Below are positions 33,561 through 46,481 of a stretch of 64,000 nucleotides of DNA, piece after piece. The DNA comes from Melitaea cinxia (Eukaryota; Arthropoda; Insecta; Lepidoptera; Nymphalidae). Position numbers and translations under genes: made by a program. The stretch is from positions 8,120,001 through 8,184,000 of the forward strand of contig NC_059414.1 in NCBI RefSeq assembly GCF_905220565.1. The letters run 5' to 3'. A model generated the notes under the pieces. That model saw nothing but the letters and a program-made list of their open reading frames with translations, searched no databases and was not told the origin of the DNA. The number at the start of each line of letters is the position of its first letter. The first letter of the stretch is position 1.

Positions 33561-35640
33561 GAAATACTTCTTGTACTGTTTGCCTCGCTATATGTAACAC
33601 TTACCCATGACAATGGGTTGACTGGAAGAAATCTCTTTCAGAGATAAGTCTACCTTTGCTATAAACCTTACTATTATTTTACGTTTCTATATGTATTTTT
33701 GAGCGCAATAAAGTATATAAAGATATGTACTTTGGAGCGCAATAAAGTATATAATAATAATAATTATAGAACTTTATAAACATACAACCACATAAAAGCA
33801 TTTGAGAAGCTCAAAGAGAGTCTTATGTTAGACATAAAGTATATGACATTATAAGAACGGCGCAACCCAAATGAACACGACATGATCAAATCGTCCCGTC
33901 TCCGGCTGGCACGTCCCAATTTATGGCTAGTCGATGCCAAACGATCGATAAAATAAATAATGTCGTGATTGATGAGTTGCGCCAACGTACATTGTTACAG
34001 ACCGATTGTGATCCGGCCTGCTTTAGACATAATTATGTATTTGGGTCATGTATCAGATTTTTTAAGAACTGTATCATCGGTGTAAAAGGAAAAAAATGTA
34101 ATAACTTTTCTTAACAGCTACTTTTTAAGCATATGTAAATTAACCCCCTAATGCATGTATTCTAAGCCCATTTAAATAAAAACACATCGGTAAATTTTCA
34201 ACTTTATTATCACTCCTGTGGGTCTTAGTGGTCTAAAGTGTTTTTACGCGTAGCTTATATTAAATCTGAGCTGGACTGAACAGAAACAGTATGTTAATAA
34301 CCCAACTGGATAAATACTTCTCCTCTGTAAAAAGGAGTACGGTTAATGTTTAATTTACCTCACGTTCAACTCCCGAGTTATATAGGACTGCGATTACATT
34401 GCACATAATTACTTAAATTATTAGATTAATTGGAAACAAGAATTGATAGTTCATTATCCTCTGAGATAATAGAGTAACGAGGTTGATATTTTATAAAATA
34501 TTTTTTAAGTGTAATTAAAAAAAAATGTACAAAAATATATGAAACATTTAGAAAAGTATAGGCACATTTTTACAATAAGGAAAGCTTAAAACTTTACTCG
34601 AGGCGATCAATTGATTTTTATAAATGCGCCGTCGTGGATATAATGTGGAAATGAGTTGTAACGGATGGGACAGGATCGTATTGCATACACACCTGTAATA
34701 TTGTCACTCGTGACCAGCACGGAATACTTGCTGCACAAAATAAACCATCGCCTGAAGGCAAATGCGATCCTACTCCTAACCGAGAGCGACGCACACATGT
34801 GTTGTAAAACGGTTGTATCGTATGCAATGAATAATGTGAAGCAATTCTCATTTTGTATTTGAAATATTCACGCATTGTACGATAAACAAATGTAAAACAT
34901 CTATTCTCGTTGCATAAATTGTGACGGAAAAGCCTCGCGGGATATTTTACGGTCTCCTGAAGTGTCCAACGCAGTTTCTTGTGCGTGACGTCACGATTTT
35001 AGCGAAATAATACATTGATAAATGGTTAAAGTCAACATCGCTAGAGTTAGGAATTTATAGAGGCTAAACTAACGATATTTTTTATTTGCTTATTTTTTTT
35101 ATGGGGTAGTATTGAAAATATTTAGTTTGTAATGATAATTTAAAGTTTGTGAAATAAAAAATCAGCTGCGGTTAATACTCAACTATAAATGATAAAATAA
35201 ATTACAGCTTCGTAATTACAACGAGAAAAGAAATTTATTAAATATATTTAAGTAAGGTGCTAAATCGAAATAATGTCTATAAGTTTTTTTATCGATAGCT
35301 TTCAACCTCATGAATGTAGTTTACGTTGATCGTATTTAGTAAGTTTGGATTAGCACTTTGTTATAAGAAATTAAGAACAATAGTAAAAGAAAAAAAAATG
35401 TATGTGTATGTTTAAAAGATATTTGTAATCAGATAATCTCGAAAAAATAATGTTAAGAGTTATATGCAGATAAATCGATCTATCAATTATGGTGAAGTGC
35501 TGTACGACAATTTATAACAGCAGAAACAATGGCGACACTGGCCATGTCGCGGTGATGCGGTCTAACCACTTAATTACCTGCAAGTTTTACTGACGGTTTT
35601 GCTCGTGTGATAATTCAGTTTTTGTGATCGCTTTTTTATA
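33561..35640. other. Unassigned DNA
   Basis: AT-rich with no supported exon. Word 'gagcgcaataaagtatata' occurs twice at 33701 and 33734, a short local duplication. Confidence 0.35.
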
Positions 35641-35646
35641 GTCATA

Positions 35647-35780
35647 CTAGCACCCCACATACTTTGTTTTTCCATATATGTTATTAACCCCCCTTAATCC
35701 CCCCGCCCCTTATAACTTAGACGTATGAAAAATAGACGTTGGCCGATTCTTGGACCTCTCCGATATGTACACAATTTTTC
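35647..35780 (-). repeat. Degenerate Helitron fragment
   Basis: Matches the minus-strand Helitron at 60917-61118 ('ccatatatgttattaacccc', 'tagacgttggccgattctt') but lacks a clean terminus. Confidence 0.6.
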
Positions 35781-35989
35781 AGTTTTTTTTTTAGTTAATT
35801 AAGGAAGTTAAGGCATGAAAACTAAGAACTTTACTAATTCAATTTGTGTTCTAAAAAAATTATATAATTTCTTAGTGATGTAAACGATGTAGATTTTTTT
35901 TATTTTCATTAATTAATTTTTTGATAATTTAATATTTTTGTGTTATTAGTTTTGTCTGCCGTTATGACTATTTTAATTTTTTGGCTTTA

Positions 35990-36209
35990 AGTAACTTCTT
36001 GAATTTGGAACAAGGCCTACATGAAGATCTACTCTTCTTTACCTATATGCTGCTTAATCTACTCCGCTACCCAACTGAGGGTGGGCAGACAATCTCTATA
36101 CTTAGTAATGATCTGGAAAGTGGAATCGAAGTTGCCACCACCGTCAGCGTTAGCATAGCTTTCATTTCAACTCCACCAGTGATCATTAAAAAATTAACCG
36201 AAGAACCCA
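35990..36209 (+). CDS. Candidate exon or captured coding fragment, unidentified
   Basis: An open frame reads NFLNLEQGLHEDLLFFTYML, then SNDLESGIEVATTVSVSIAF and STPPVIIKKLTEEP, ending at a possible donor 'cccaa|gtgaga' (36210). A possible acceptor is 'ttttttggctttaag' (35989). Composition is less AT-rich than its surroundings. The opposite strand is also partly open, so a decayed repeat is an alternative. I recognise no family. Confidence 0.35.
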
Positions 36210-36660
36210 AGTGAGAGTGTTTCATTAATTCTAATTTTCGAATAATCTATAAAATTATCATTTATTTTGTTAAAAGTGAATGTTGTGTTGGAAATAATAT
36301 TAAAATTAATTACAAATATTGCGCCATTACACGTTCCCATCATTTTTAATGCTAATGTGTTTTTGGCGACTTATACCGTAAAATAATAATAATAATTATA
36401 TATTTCTTTTCCTTTCACTGTTGCTGTTTAGCGATATTACTTCGTAAATTATTCTTTAAGATATAAATACATTAAAAAGAGTAATATGACAATTACTACA
36501 AATAAAAAAAAGTAAGAACGTGAGCGCTTCACTATACCTATAATTATATCGTACTTCCTTGCACTTAACGGCTCTCAGAGACGATAATCTTATGTCGGGT
36601 GTTTGTCAGCACACACAAACCCAACTGGATAAACGCCCAGACAGTGCCAAGCCTATTTTT
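36210..36660. other. Unassigned DNA
   Basis: AT-rich, with a short (AAT)n run near 36383. Nothing else seen. Confidence 0.3.
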
Positions 36661-36664
36661 TTAT

Positions 36665-37210
36665 TATACAACTAGGTCAGCAAATAAGTGTACGGCTCAT
36701 CTGATGGTAAGCGATAACCGTAGCTTATAGACGCCTGCATCACCAGAAGCAACGCAAGACTGCTGCCGACTCTACCCCCAACAAGGGCGGATCCAGGGAG
36801 CGAGTGAGTCATGTGGGTTATGACTTCCAGGACCTAGATGGACAACTAATTAAAATTGTTAAATATAATATTTTTATATATTTTTTGTCACAAAATAGAT
36901 ATTTTTAAGTACAGTACTTACATGCATTAATAAAATGCCTACTTTTTACGTGTATCTATTATTATCAAAATTAAATTATAACTTCTTGTGACTTGACACC
37001 TGGCGCCAAAGCTGGATCCGCTCTTGACCCCCAATCCCCCAAACGATTTTTGTTTACCTTACTCACAACAGAAATATATCACTGATTGTTAGCAGTATTA
37101 TTTAGCTGTGATGTTCTGTAAAGACAAGTTGCTTCCCCAGTCGGGCTGCTCCAGATTTTGTGTAGGATATTTCCTGCTGTGCTCTACTTCAGTTGATTTG
37201 TATGACATTA
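36665..37210 (+). repeat. Interspersed repeat ('gtacggctcatctgatggta' family)
   Basis: Left part 'gtgtacggctcatctgatgg' with 'atagacgcctgcatcaccag'; right part 'tttaccttactcacaacaga' with 'ccccagtcgggctgctccag'. The two parts are separated by about 190 bp that looks like an insertion (36800-36995). A second copy lies at 41036-41235. Family name unknown to me. Confidence 0.65.
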
Positions 37211-37329
37211 CAAACGTTTGTCATGTACGGGGATCGAACCGACAAAAGCCGCTAATCTATTATTGTAAGTCAATTTTCTGGATCTTTTGAATGGTTCTTT
37301 TTTTATTTTACAAATCAATCACGATTCAG

Positions 37330-37473
37330 CCTGTAACAATCCATTGCTGGCCGTAGGCTTTTTCTCCATGTAGAAGAAGGATCGGAACTTAATCCACCAC
37401 GCTGTTCCACTCTGAGTTGGCTGATAGCGATTGTCACTTATTGTAGGGAATTCCCTACAATGAGTGACAAGCG
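37330..37473. repeat. SINE fragment ending in a palindrome
   Basis: 37330-37450 is a minus-strand SINE 3' part ('cttaatccaccacgctgttc'). Arms 37428-37450 and 37451-37473 are near-perfect inverted copies around GAATTC, as if the SINE end had been copied back on itself. Confidence 0.7.
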
Positions 37474-40250
37474 CGATTTTTAAACCAAAAAAAAAAAAAT
37501 ATCAACATACATCCTTAATGCCTGTCTACAAAGTTGTATTAAAACGCCTAATTTTCCAAAATTGAATCAGATTATACTTGTATTTAACGATAATATTCGG
37601 AAAAATTCAATATACTTTGCATAAAAAATGCACGTCATATTTAGGTATGGTGGTGAGGCGGGGCATTAGTCTAAAACCTCACCACATATCACCAAGAGAA
37701 GGTAGAAGGTTGAAAAATTGCTGAAATACGTCACGTGATTGATGGATGACCTCTAATTAATCAGGAGTCACCACTTCGGGTACTTTCATGCCTAGCCAAA
37801 CCTGCATGTAAACCTGCTCTTTTTAATGTTCTTTATATTGAATCACGATTTAAATCAAGTACTACTGTAAATACAAATCATAAAAACTACAATGGTTATT
37901 GCTAAAGTAAAATAGGTAATTGCAAAGTAAGTTCTGCGAATCGGGAGATTACTATTTTTTGCGTAGGGTTTTTTCACTCAGATTCCACTCAGAAACCAAA
38001 AAATACCGGTAAATACCGGATTATTTTTTAATTTCTATGCTGGAATTATCCACAGCGGTTACACTCAGTGCCTAGGTAGAATATACCGACTTATATAATT
38101 GAAGTAATTAGTATAATTGAAGTATTAGTAAATTAAAGATAAAAATTAAGTTCAATGATAAAAAAAAATGTGTGATTCCTATATGGGTGTCTGATATGCA
38201 GGGTGATTTAATAAAAAAAATAATAATATGCCTATTCGAGAGTGATTTTATTACTGTTTATAGTGCCTTAATTACAATTAAAGCAATAAAGTTAAATACT
38301 TCTGCGTTTGCTTACTTCATCGTACTTTATGTATGTTTTCAATAATAAAACTTTACGATGATCCATAAGAGTTTGAAATTAATGACCTTTCCGCAAGTAA
38401 CTCAGATAATGTTTTATTATGTGAAGTGATATTCACGGTTGGACGCGCGGAGCTTTCGATTGTGATACACATACGAGTTATGTCATGTGAGTATCTAATT
38501 TCACTGTATAGATTCTTGTTAAGCTTGTACAATATTGATCTGAGATAAAGTTTTTGAGGTGAAATTAAATTAATGAGCATAGTCAGTGTGGTTTTTTTTT
38601 ATTACTGTGACGAGGAGCTTCTTTGAATTACGAAATTCCTTTCGATTCTCTCGAAGAAAAAACAATTAAAAACAAAAAAATGGGATAGTGAACACTGCAT
38701 GAATATATTTCTTCTATATTTTGTTGAAAAGAATTACATTATTAAATGCATTGTTCGTTTTAAACTAACAAAAAAAATATATATATATATTAAAAAGTAT
38801 CAGTGATATAGGAACAACGTTTTAACAAAACTCATTGGAAAGCAAAATCATCGTATTAATAAGCCTTGCGGTTACTATATACAGTTTATTTATTGACGTC
38901 TCATAGTTTAAGGCTGCATGTTGATCCTAATTCGTTTCTGCGGACATTTATTGCTTCAAGATGGATTTAAATGACAGTCAGAGCCTTAAAGATTATTTAA
39001 ATGGTACGCGAAGAAAGTTTTATAAGAGTCGATATTATATATTAGCGTCATAGATATCACTAAATCCAATTTATGTTGCGATGTCTTCCAAGTCTGATTG
39101 TACTCAGACCACTTAGGGCAATAAACTTGATATAATCCTTCAATGCAATTGCACGGATGAGTAGTTGATAGATTGTGCCTTGTTTTATTGATGTTCCGGT
39201 CGATGTTCCCGTGAGATAACCGTTAGGTAAAATGTATAGTCGACCAATATATAGAATAGTCTGTTCTAGCACTACATACAGTCTATTTTGTCATGATCAT
39301 TATGATATTTTTAAACCAACGTTAATAATATCATTTACACTAAAATCTGTTTAAAAATAGTATATCGTTAAGTACATCACTAAAACATACGAACGCTTGA
39401 CGTGTTATACGAGGCATTATAAACCTAGTTAGTTCTTCCTGATCCATAAAACTATTTTGATTTTAAGAGAAGTCGCAAATGTGATTGATTGAATTAGTCA
39501 TTAGAACTGTCATTTGCGCTACTATTATTGGTTGCAAACCTATTTGAGACATGCGTTTTGTGTTCGTGGTTTTGGACTTTAAACTCATAATATGTTACAG
39601 TGGAACTGTTAAATGTTAAGGTTTATTTAGTTGATCTAGTTTGAGTGTTTGGGTGGAATGTGTTGAGGAATTTTACTTTTCTATATGTTCTTTTCGTCCT
39701 TATCTTTATGTACTATGAATGGTTCGTGTTTAATAAATAAAATGAGTTTAATTTACTGCGAGTTAGCAGATATACCTCACGATTTATCCCGTCGACGCTG
39801 AGCAATACATGATTTTTTTTGTCGACTGGGCCATCGACCGATAGAGTTCAAATTATTTCTGCATTTAATCACGATTAACAGAGTTGATAAGATGACGAAT
39901 GCGGAAAAAGTGTAAAATATTCTTTTTGTCCAATTAATAAAATTTAAACATTATAACTTTACTAATACATAAACGTTTATTTTACATAAAAGTATTATAG
40001 TTTTATTTCCTGATATAATAACTATGTTTAAGTTTCAGAATATTCAAAGTACAAATAAAATGAGTAATAAATAAATAAAAAATAAAATAAAATAAATTTA
40101 CGGGTGTCGGACACAAACTATTTAAATACAATAAATATGTATTGTGTTATAATACCTAATAACGTTAGACAAATAGGTACGTACAAAATTGAACCGTATA
40201 CTAATTATCGACACTTTTCACGATAATTATTCTAGATATTATAAAATTAC
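37474..40250. other. Unassigned AT-rich DNA
   Basis: About 2.8 kb with short poly(A) and AT runs. Open frames here (for example 38353-38580 and 39060-39272, minus) have no splice or homology support. Confidence 0.35.
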
Positions 40251-40253
40251 ATA

Positions 40254-40478
40254 CATATGTATGTTTGTATGGGCTGTGCCACGGTCTCTCGGAGATTACG
40301 TAAAGTCTTCCCTAATTAATTCCCTATTTAAAGTCGGCCCTGGTTATTGTCGTAGACACATTATAGCAATCGTTATTAATTGTAGATAAATAATCCAATA
40401 TCGCGTGTGGAACGTGGTTGGTTAAACTCCAATCCTTGTCCTATATGGAGAATAGGCCAGTTGTGGGGCGTCTACTAA
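40254..40478 (+). repeat. Degenerate tRNA-derived SINE
   Basis: Ordered weak matches to the SINE body: 'tgccacggtctctcggaga', 'gtcggccctggttattgtc', 'ggttaaactccaatccttgt' and 'ctatatggagaataggcca'. An old copy. Confidence 0.55.
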
Positions 40479-40549
40479 TGATTTCAATCCAATTCAGTTC
40501 ATAATTACTATATCGTTATGAACTGAAGTTTTGATCTTTATAACTATCA

Positions 40550-40690
40550 AAATTATATATAAATTCTCGTGTCACAATGTTAGTTGCAATACTCATCCGA
40601 AACGGCTGGACCGATTTTTATGAAATATTGTGTACATATCGGGTAGGTCTGAGATTCGGCTAACATCTATTTTTCATACCCCTAAGTTAT
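40550..40690 (+). repeat. Degenerate Helitron fragment
   Basis: Contains 'ctcgtgtcacaatgttagtt', 'ggctggaccgatttttatga' and 'ctatttttcatacccctaag', as in the Helitron at 60917-61118 read in reverse. The CTAG end is lost. Confidence 0.6.
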
Positions 40691-41035
40691 AATAAGCTTA
40701 TTTTATTAGATAGTAAAGTTAGATCAAGAAGTATTATAAAAAAACGTAACTAATAATTGCATTTAGTCTTGATTGGTCGGAAGTAGTTTGATTACGTTAA
40801 ACTATTCCAAAAAAAAGATTCTTCTACTGTTTGTATCTTGGTTGGTTTGTTTCGAGATCATTCCGTCTTCATCTGATGTAGACTTTAATGTACAAGATTG
40901 TTTGTGCTATGAATAGATTTCGTCAAATTCCCTCTATCAGCGATACTCAACTGACTAGATGGTATAAAACATTAATTAAATATAGCTTTATGTAAGTTTT
41001 TGTAAATCTAGAGTGATATAATAAACTACTTTTTT

Positions 41036-41235
41036 TTGCGTACTATATAGCAAATAAGCCTATGGTCCGCCAGATGGTAAGTAGACACCTTGCAGACACT
41101 TGCAACACCAGGAGCATTGCAAATGCGTCGCGAACTCTAATTCCTTACCCTCGCCCGGAGCTTTAACTACTTTACTCACCATAGGAACACAACATTACTT
41201 GAAATCAGTGTTATTTAGTTGTGATCTTGTGAAAA
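41036..41235 (+). repeat. Second copy of the 36665-37210 repeat
   Basis: 'gcaaataagcctatggtccg', 'agacacttgcaacaccagga' and 'ttactcaccataggaacaca' match in order. Confidence 0.65.
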
Positions 41236-41421
41236 TTTGCTCTTATTATGGCATCCTTTAACACTAACTATGATAAACTAACCCTTTAGATGAGGCTTTC
41301 TTTAATTATATATATTTTTTAATTAACTTAAGTACATCCAGGGGCTGTAGTTAATTTAGCCGATATTAGACATCATTTATTCTCATCCTAGGGCGACTTA
41401 AACAATTAATTCAGATCGACA
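41236..41421. other. Unassigned DNA
   Basis: No feature seen. Confidence 0.3.
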
Positions 41422-41463
41422 GTCCTAAGCGCTGCCCAGTGAAAACTGGGCAGCGCTTAGGAC
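41422..41463. repeat. Perfect 19-bp hairpin with GAAA loop
   Basis: Arms 41422-41440 and 41445-41463 are exactly complementary ('gtcctaagcgctgcccagt'), with the loop GAAA at 41441-41444. The arms are far more GC-rich than the surroundings. No inverted repeat continues outside. The function is unknown; see findings. Confidence 0.9.
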
Positions 41464-43480
41464 ATTCTGATATTATCTCTTCCATTTTCTAATATTGTTT
41501 TCTCTATACATTTTAATACGTTTTTAAAGCTTAATTTAGTCTTTGTAACATAAACTCTCAGGGAAAGTCGTATAAAGTTAATAGTTTCAGAGACTGGCCG
41601 AAACAAATATAATTTTTTACGGTTATTATTCAATCCGTCTTTGCAGCTAAAGAGTTTTTTATTTTTATTTTACGTTCGATGTAAAAGCAAAACTAACAAA
41701 TAAAATTACAGTAAATAATGATCAGATACTAATAAAATAAAGACAAAAAGTTTCTATTATTATTCGTTTGAAAAAAATGACTAAACCAGTATTACGTAAA
41801 TAATCTTTCTCCAAGAGAATACTACATAACAACAATTTTACATTGGCATATTTTTAATGGGAGGTGATAGAACTGCCAAGTCGTGTAATACACGCGAGCG
41901 ATGCCGCGAGTGGAGTGATAGTGAAGTATAATTAGGATACAAAAGCATATTATGATGGTCTTTTTACACGGCCAAACACCAACATATTTTTATGATATCC
42001 AAAACAACGAATGTCATTGCTCTATGATCTGTACTGCATAATAGACCACAAATTTAATTTAAAAATAATTCAAAAGCTCGATCTAGGTTAACAACATCCA
42101 TGTTCTCTCATTTCCACACCGACATATTCGCGGAACAATACGCTGAAAGGGTCGTTGATTCCTATGTTATCATAGTGTTCTAAAATTGAATATTAAAATA
42201 ATATTACATTTGAACTATACGTAATTTGTTTAAAAGGTACATGTATTAATTGTATAGATTAGTTAGTATGTTTTATTGCATTGGTAAAATATAGACAGAA
42301 GTCATAGATCATTGAGAGATGATGATGAGCATGAGCTTTGTCAATAATGGAAAACGAGGCTATTGTCCTTAATGACAAACTGCTTCTTTACTGAAGAATT
42401 TATTAATATATATTCAAACAATATTAACTAATCCAGTCGATATATACCTAAATACAACAAAGTAATAATATAGTTTATAAGTCGAAGAAATCACGAGTGG
42501 ATGCTACAAAAGCTAACGGGCTACCGGCCACAAATCATAGCAATCTATGGATCTACACCGTGCGAATAGTCTGCCTCGTAACGACCCGTATTGATTTATT
42601 TAAAACATCGTTTCTTAGCTGTTGAATTGTGGACGGGTCTATAGTCATAGCATTCGCTGAGGGTAGAGATGGTAGATCTGGTGAGGAAGCAGACTCAGGG
42701 TTGCAAATACACAGACAAACTCACAAAAAGTCTTACAAAAGACTCACATAGACATTGGCCCCATGAGTTCATCGTTACGACGTCACCAAGGTATTTGAAA
42801 TTTGAACCATTCCGTCAGCGTCGGACCATGTCTTAGCTTTACTAGGCAGTACCAGGACTGTCGACTTTTAGTTTTAGTAATAAATCGCCTGTAGGATAAG
42901 CATCATTATAATGCATGATGTTTAATAAAAGGCATGGGAATTTTAGAGTCCGTAAATGTTAATTTTAAATTAAAAAAAAAAAAAAACATCTATATATTTT
43001 AAACTTTAATTTTATGAACATGCTAATGATAGCATGAATGATAGTGTAGTGATTAAGTATGCGTGTATTTATTAGTGTGTATAAAGAAGTCCTGTTGCAT
43101 AAGTCAATACTAGACTTATGCTAACTTTGAACATCGTCGGCGTCTTATTTTTGACGGACATTTTATAAGGGGTCATGCACAATCTATTTAGCTCAAATAT
43201 AAATAGCCTGAATATTAATTTGTGGACATACATTTCTTTTGCCTAGATGTATGTAAGAAACTAGGTTTATTTTAATTATTCTCCATAGTATTTTTAAAAA
43301 GAAAATCTGTACTCATGTAGGAATTAATATCGATTCTCTATCACAGCACACGTTCATCATTTGATTGTAACGTAAATCGCGATACAATTTCAGGTTAGGA
43401 TGCAGTTAGTCTCATTATTTCTTCGTATAAAGAGTTTATCTTTGTATAAAAAAATTTGAACGTCAATAAATAGATATTTA
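41464..43480. other. Unassigned DNA
   Basis: About 2 kb without supported exons or recognisable repeats. Confidence 0.35.
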
Positions 43481-43499
43481 ATACTGAATTATAAATACA

Positions 43500-43600
43500 A
43501 GCATACAAACAGATTAAGATATCGAGGTTCCCTCAATTCTTGCAGAAATTCCTTCAGGTGGTGTTTAGCATACGCAAGCTCCGCGGGACGCATAGCTAGT
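43500..43600 (+). repeat. Helitron 3'-end fragment
   Basis: Ends 'caagctccgcgggacgcataG' then CTAG-T, like other local Helitron termini. The 5' boundary is not defined. Confidence 0.5.
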
Positions 43601-45425
43601 TGCAAGTAAGAATCAAAGGCACAATCTAACACCAATAAATTATTCTAATCGTTCTAATAGACACGCATAACTCATGAGCAATAAATTATATTTTCTCGTT
43701 TCTAATGATGTATCGTGAAATAGTGCGTTTCGCTTGAGTTGAGATGTATTTGTACGCTCAAGGAGATTTAGAATTATATAGATTTAATGTAATTTTAATT
43801 ACCAAGAATTTTATATGTAACTATGATAATTATCCAAGAAAATTCACACCGATATTTCTTGTGACATTTACAAAAACGTACAAGTGCCTTAACTATGAGA
43901 TTTCGTTTCTTTTGACGGTTCAAAACGCTGTGTATATTACTATTTTTGTATCAAACGAAAAAACCTTGTTTACATTATAACGTCTCAACGGATTTAACTG
44001 AAATTCTAAAGGGAAATAGATCCCTTTCCAGGCTTGAGTATTTATATTTTTTCATCCTGAAGAAAGATTGAAAATAAAAAACTTTTTTTTATCATAATTT
44101 ACATATTTAATCAAAGGTGAAATGTGTGAGGTGCAGTGAGTACTCATAACGTATTTTGTAGTTAATATGACTATATATACCCTATAAAATACATTACATT
44201 AATTTCATAATTCTTTTCTTAATTTAAATAAACTATTACTTTTGTTTAACTACATTTAATATTATAAATGGTTTTTTTTTACTATCTACTTAAAGGAATA
44301 TGTTCGTAAGACGATATTCCGGATGTTGGAATTGATTTTAAAAATATAATACGGTCAAGTGCAGCTTAAATTTATGGCCGTTTGTTTGTAAGTAGGTCGA
44401 TTTGTGAAAAAAAGTGTCGTAACAGGTTTATGTTGTAAATCTAAAATCTCTAAATCTCTAATCTCTGTTTTAAATTAAGATTAGTTTACTTTAATATCAT
44501 GACAATTTTATTGTTTATGAAAATTTATGGAAGATTTTTTAAAGTACTCGGTAAAGAAACTGAAACATTTTTGTTAGATTAATGTAATAGATATGACGTA
44601 GTCTGCTCTTATTAGTAGGTATCTAATACAATTAAAATTTACAAAATGACTTCTTTTTTTGCTCTTCTGGAACGATTTTTTTTTACTTTCTGGAATTATT
44701 GCATTGGGTGAAATATTTTTGTGAAAAGTAGGTTATTTATAGGAGTATTTTAATGTGTTCTTATAAATCCATATTTGTAATAAACGGTCGGATGAAACTT
44801 TAAAACTAAAGGAAGTATGAAATACTCATGTTATGTTCATCTTAGCTATTTAATTTCTAACTATAATTAATTTCTAAGAAGGTAACGAAAGCATAGTTTC
44901 GAAACGTCGCAAGCTAGACACGATTTTATAATGAGTTCATATCGCAAGATGTTCGCGGAAGCGTCGTTCGAATACACGACCCGCCCAAACAGTCCAATGG
45001 TTCCGTGGCTAATTTTAGTCGATCGTTCTGACTAGGAAGCGGCCCGTCCTATTTCAGCCTAGCCGTATAGCCCTTTGTTGCTCCGTCTTATTTCTGTTTA
45101 CGTGTTTCGTAATTTTACGAGCGAGTCCGATGCGCCCGCGCTGTTGCAACCGTATAGTTATTAACGGCCACCCCGGGGCAGTTCAAATAGCGAAATCTGG
45201 TTAACGTTTTCCATCGTGTCAGTTTAGTCGTCAACAAATTGATTTTTGTGTGCTCGTTTTAGAGCCTTTGAATCCATTATCGCTGATGGGAAAATAAATT
45301 ACTAGTAACATTTATATATTCGATTTACATTGCTCGTGTCTTATTGATGGTAAAATTAAATAGTTTTAGTAACTTTATTTGAAGTTAATTGTAATTTGAT
45401 TAATATTATCAACTCATATGCTACG
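43601..45425. other. Unassigned DNA including a GC-rich patch
   Basis: Mostly AT-rich with no supported exon. 43980-44060 resembles Helitron interior ('ctcaacggatttaactgaaa'). Confidence 0.35.
44935..45260. promoter_or_regulatory. GC-rich, promoter-like segment
   Basis: Markedly richer in GC and CpG than its surroundings ('gatgcgcccgcgctgttgca', 'ccaccccggggcagttc'), with a CCAAT word at 44993 and an initiator-like 'gtgtcagtttag' near 45217. It may be a promoter or first exon of a gene with distant coding exons. No transcript evidence is available from sequence. Confidence 0.25.
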
Positions 45426-45428
45426 TAT

Positions 45429-45757
45429 CATCATTACAGCCTATACAGTCCACTGCTGGACATAGGCCTCCACAAGTTTACGCCAAAAATAACGTGAACT
45501 CATGTGTTTTGCCCATAGTCACCACGCTGGGCAGGCGGGTTGGTGACCGCAGTACTGGCTTTGTCCCACCGAAGACGTGCTGCCCGTCTTCGGCCTGTGT
45601 ATTTCAAAGCCAGCAGTTGGATGGTTATCCCGCCATCGGTCGGCTTCTTAAGTTCCAAGGTGGTTGTGGAACCTTGTTATCCCTTAGTCGCCTCTTACGA
45701 AACCCACGGGAAGAGAGGGGGTGGCTAAATTCTTTAGTGCCGTAGCCACACAGCACA
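45429..45757 (-). mobile_element. Longest SINE/RTE-tail copy
   Basis: On the minus strand runs from 'gtgtggctacggcactaaag' through 'gtttcgtaagaggcgacta', 'cacgtcttcggtgggacaaa' and 'gtgactatgggcaaaacaca' to 'ggcctatgtccagcagtgga'. It shows the upstream part missing from the copies at 18762 and 20146. Confidence 0.8.
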
Positions 45758-45808
45758 CGTATAAGTTTTTGAAAAAATATTAAATGAATTTTTTTAATAT
45801 AATTAATA

Positions 45809-46075
45809 ATAATTGTGTTTGCTCGCAAACGAAAAGAATCGACTTCAGTTACATCGACAAATAATACAACGTAGATAGCCAAAAAAATTGTCAAGTTAAT
45901 ACGCGTTATTAGAAATAACTCAAAAAGTACTCATAAGATCTCGATCAAATTTAAATGGAACCACTTCATTCACAAAAGAATCATCAAAATCGGTATACCC
46001 AGTAAAAAGTTATGAGATAACATACATAAAGAAAAGTACAGTCGAATTAAGAACGTTCTCCTTTTTTTAAGACAG
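45809..46075 (-). repeat. AACCGACTTC-family repeat, short copy
   Basis: Terminal hairpin 'gtttgctcgcaaac' and 'cgacttcagttacatcgac' at the 3' end. The other end 'ttctcctttttttaag' lacks a clear AACCGACTTC end. Confidence 0.7.
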
Positions 46076-46119
46076 CAAAAAAACGTCGTCTAGCAGTAAA
46101 TTCGAATCGATTTAGTTTA

Positions 46120-46481
46120 TTTTTAACCGAGTTCCGAAAAAGGGGAAGGTTTTTAATTCAAGTGTATTTTTTTTGTATGTTACCTAAGAACTTGTCATGT
46201 AGTTTCATTTAAATTCAATTGAGATCTAACAAGTACTTTCGGAAATATATCTAATGATGCGTATTTACTTGACTATTTTTGCGTCAACCTACTTTGTAGT
46301 ATACTGCATAAATTTTCGATTTTGATGCTTCTTGTTTTAATCGAAAGCTGACGCTTGTCTAGTAGTCCCATTAAATAATCTTTGATAACGTATAATTACT
46401 TGACTATAATTATTTTCGTCTACTAACGTTGTATATGTAATTGAAATCGGTTTATTTTTTGTATGCGAGCAAACATAATTA
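46120..46481 (+). repeat. AACCGACTTC-family repeat
   Basis: Starts 'tttttaaccgagttccgaaa', ends 'gaaatcggtttattttttgt' and 'gcgagcaaacataattat'. Confidence 0.7.

Noticed and set aside
41422..41463. Bacterial-type intrinsic terminator
   Set aside because: No T run follows, and the genome context is eukaryotic.
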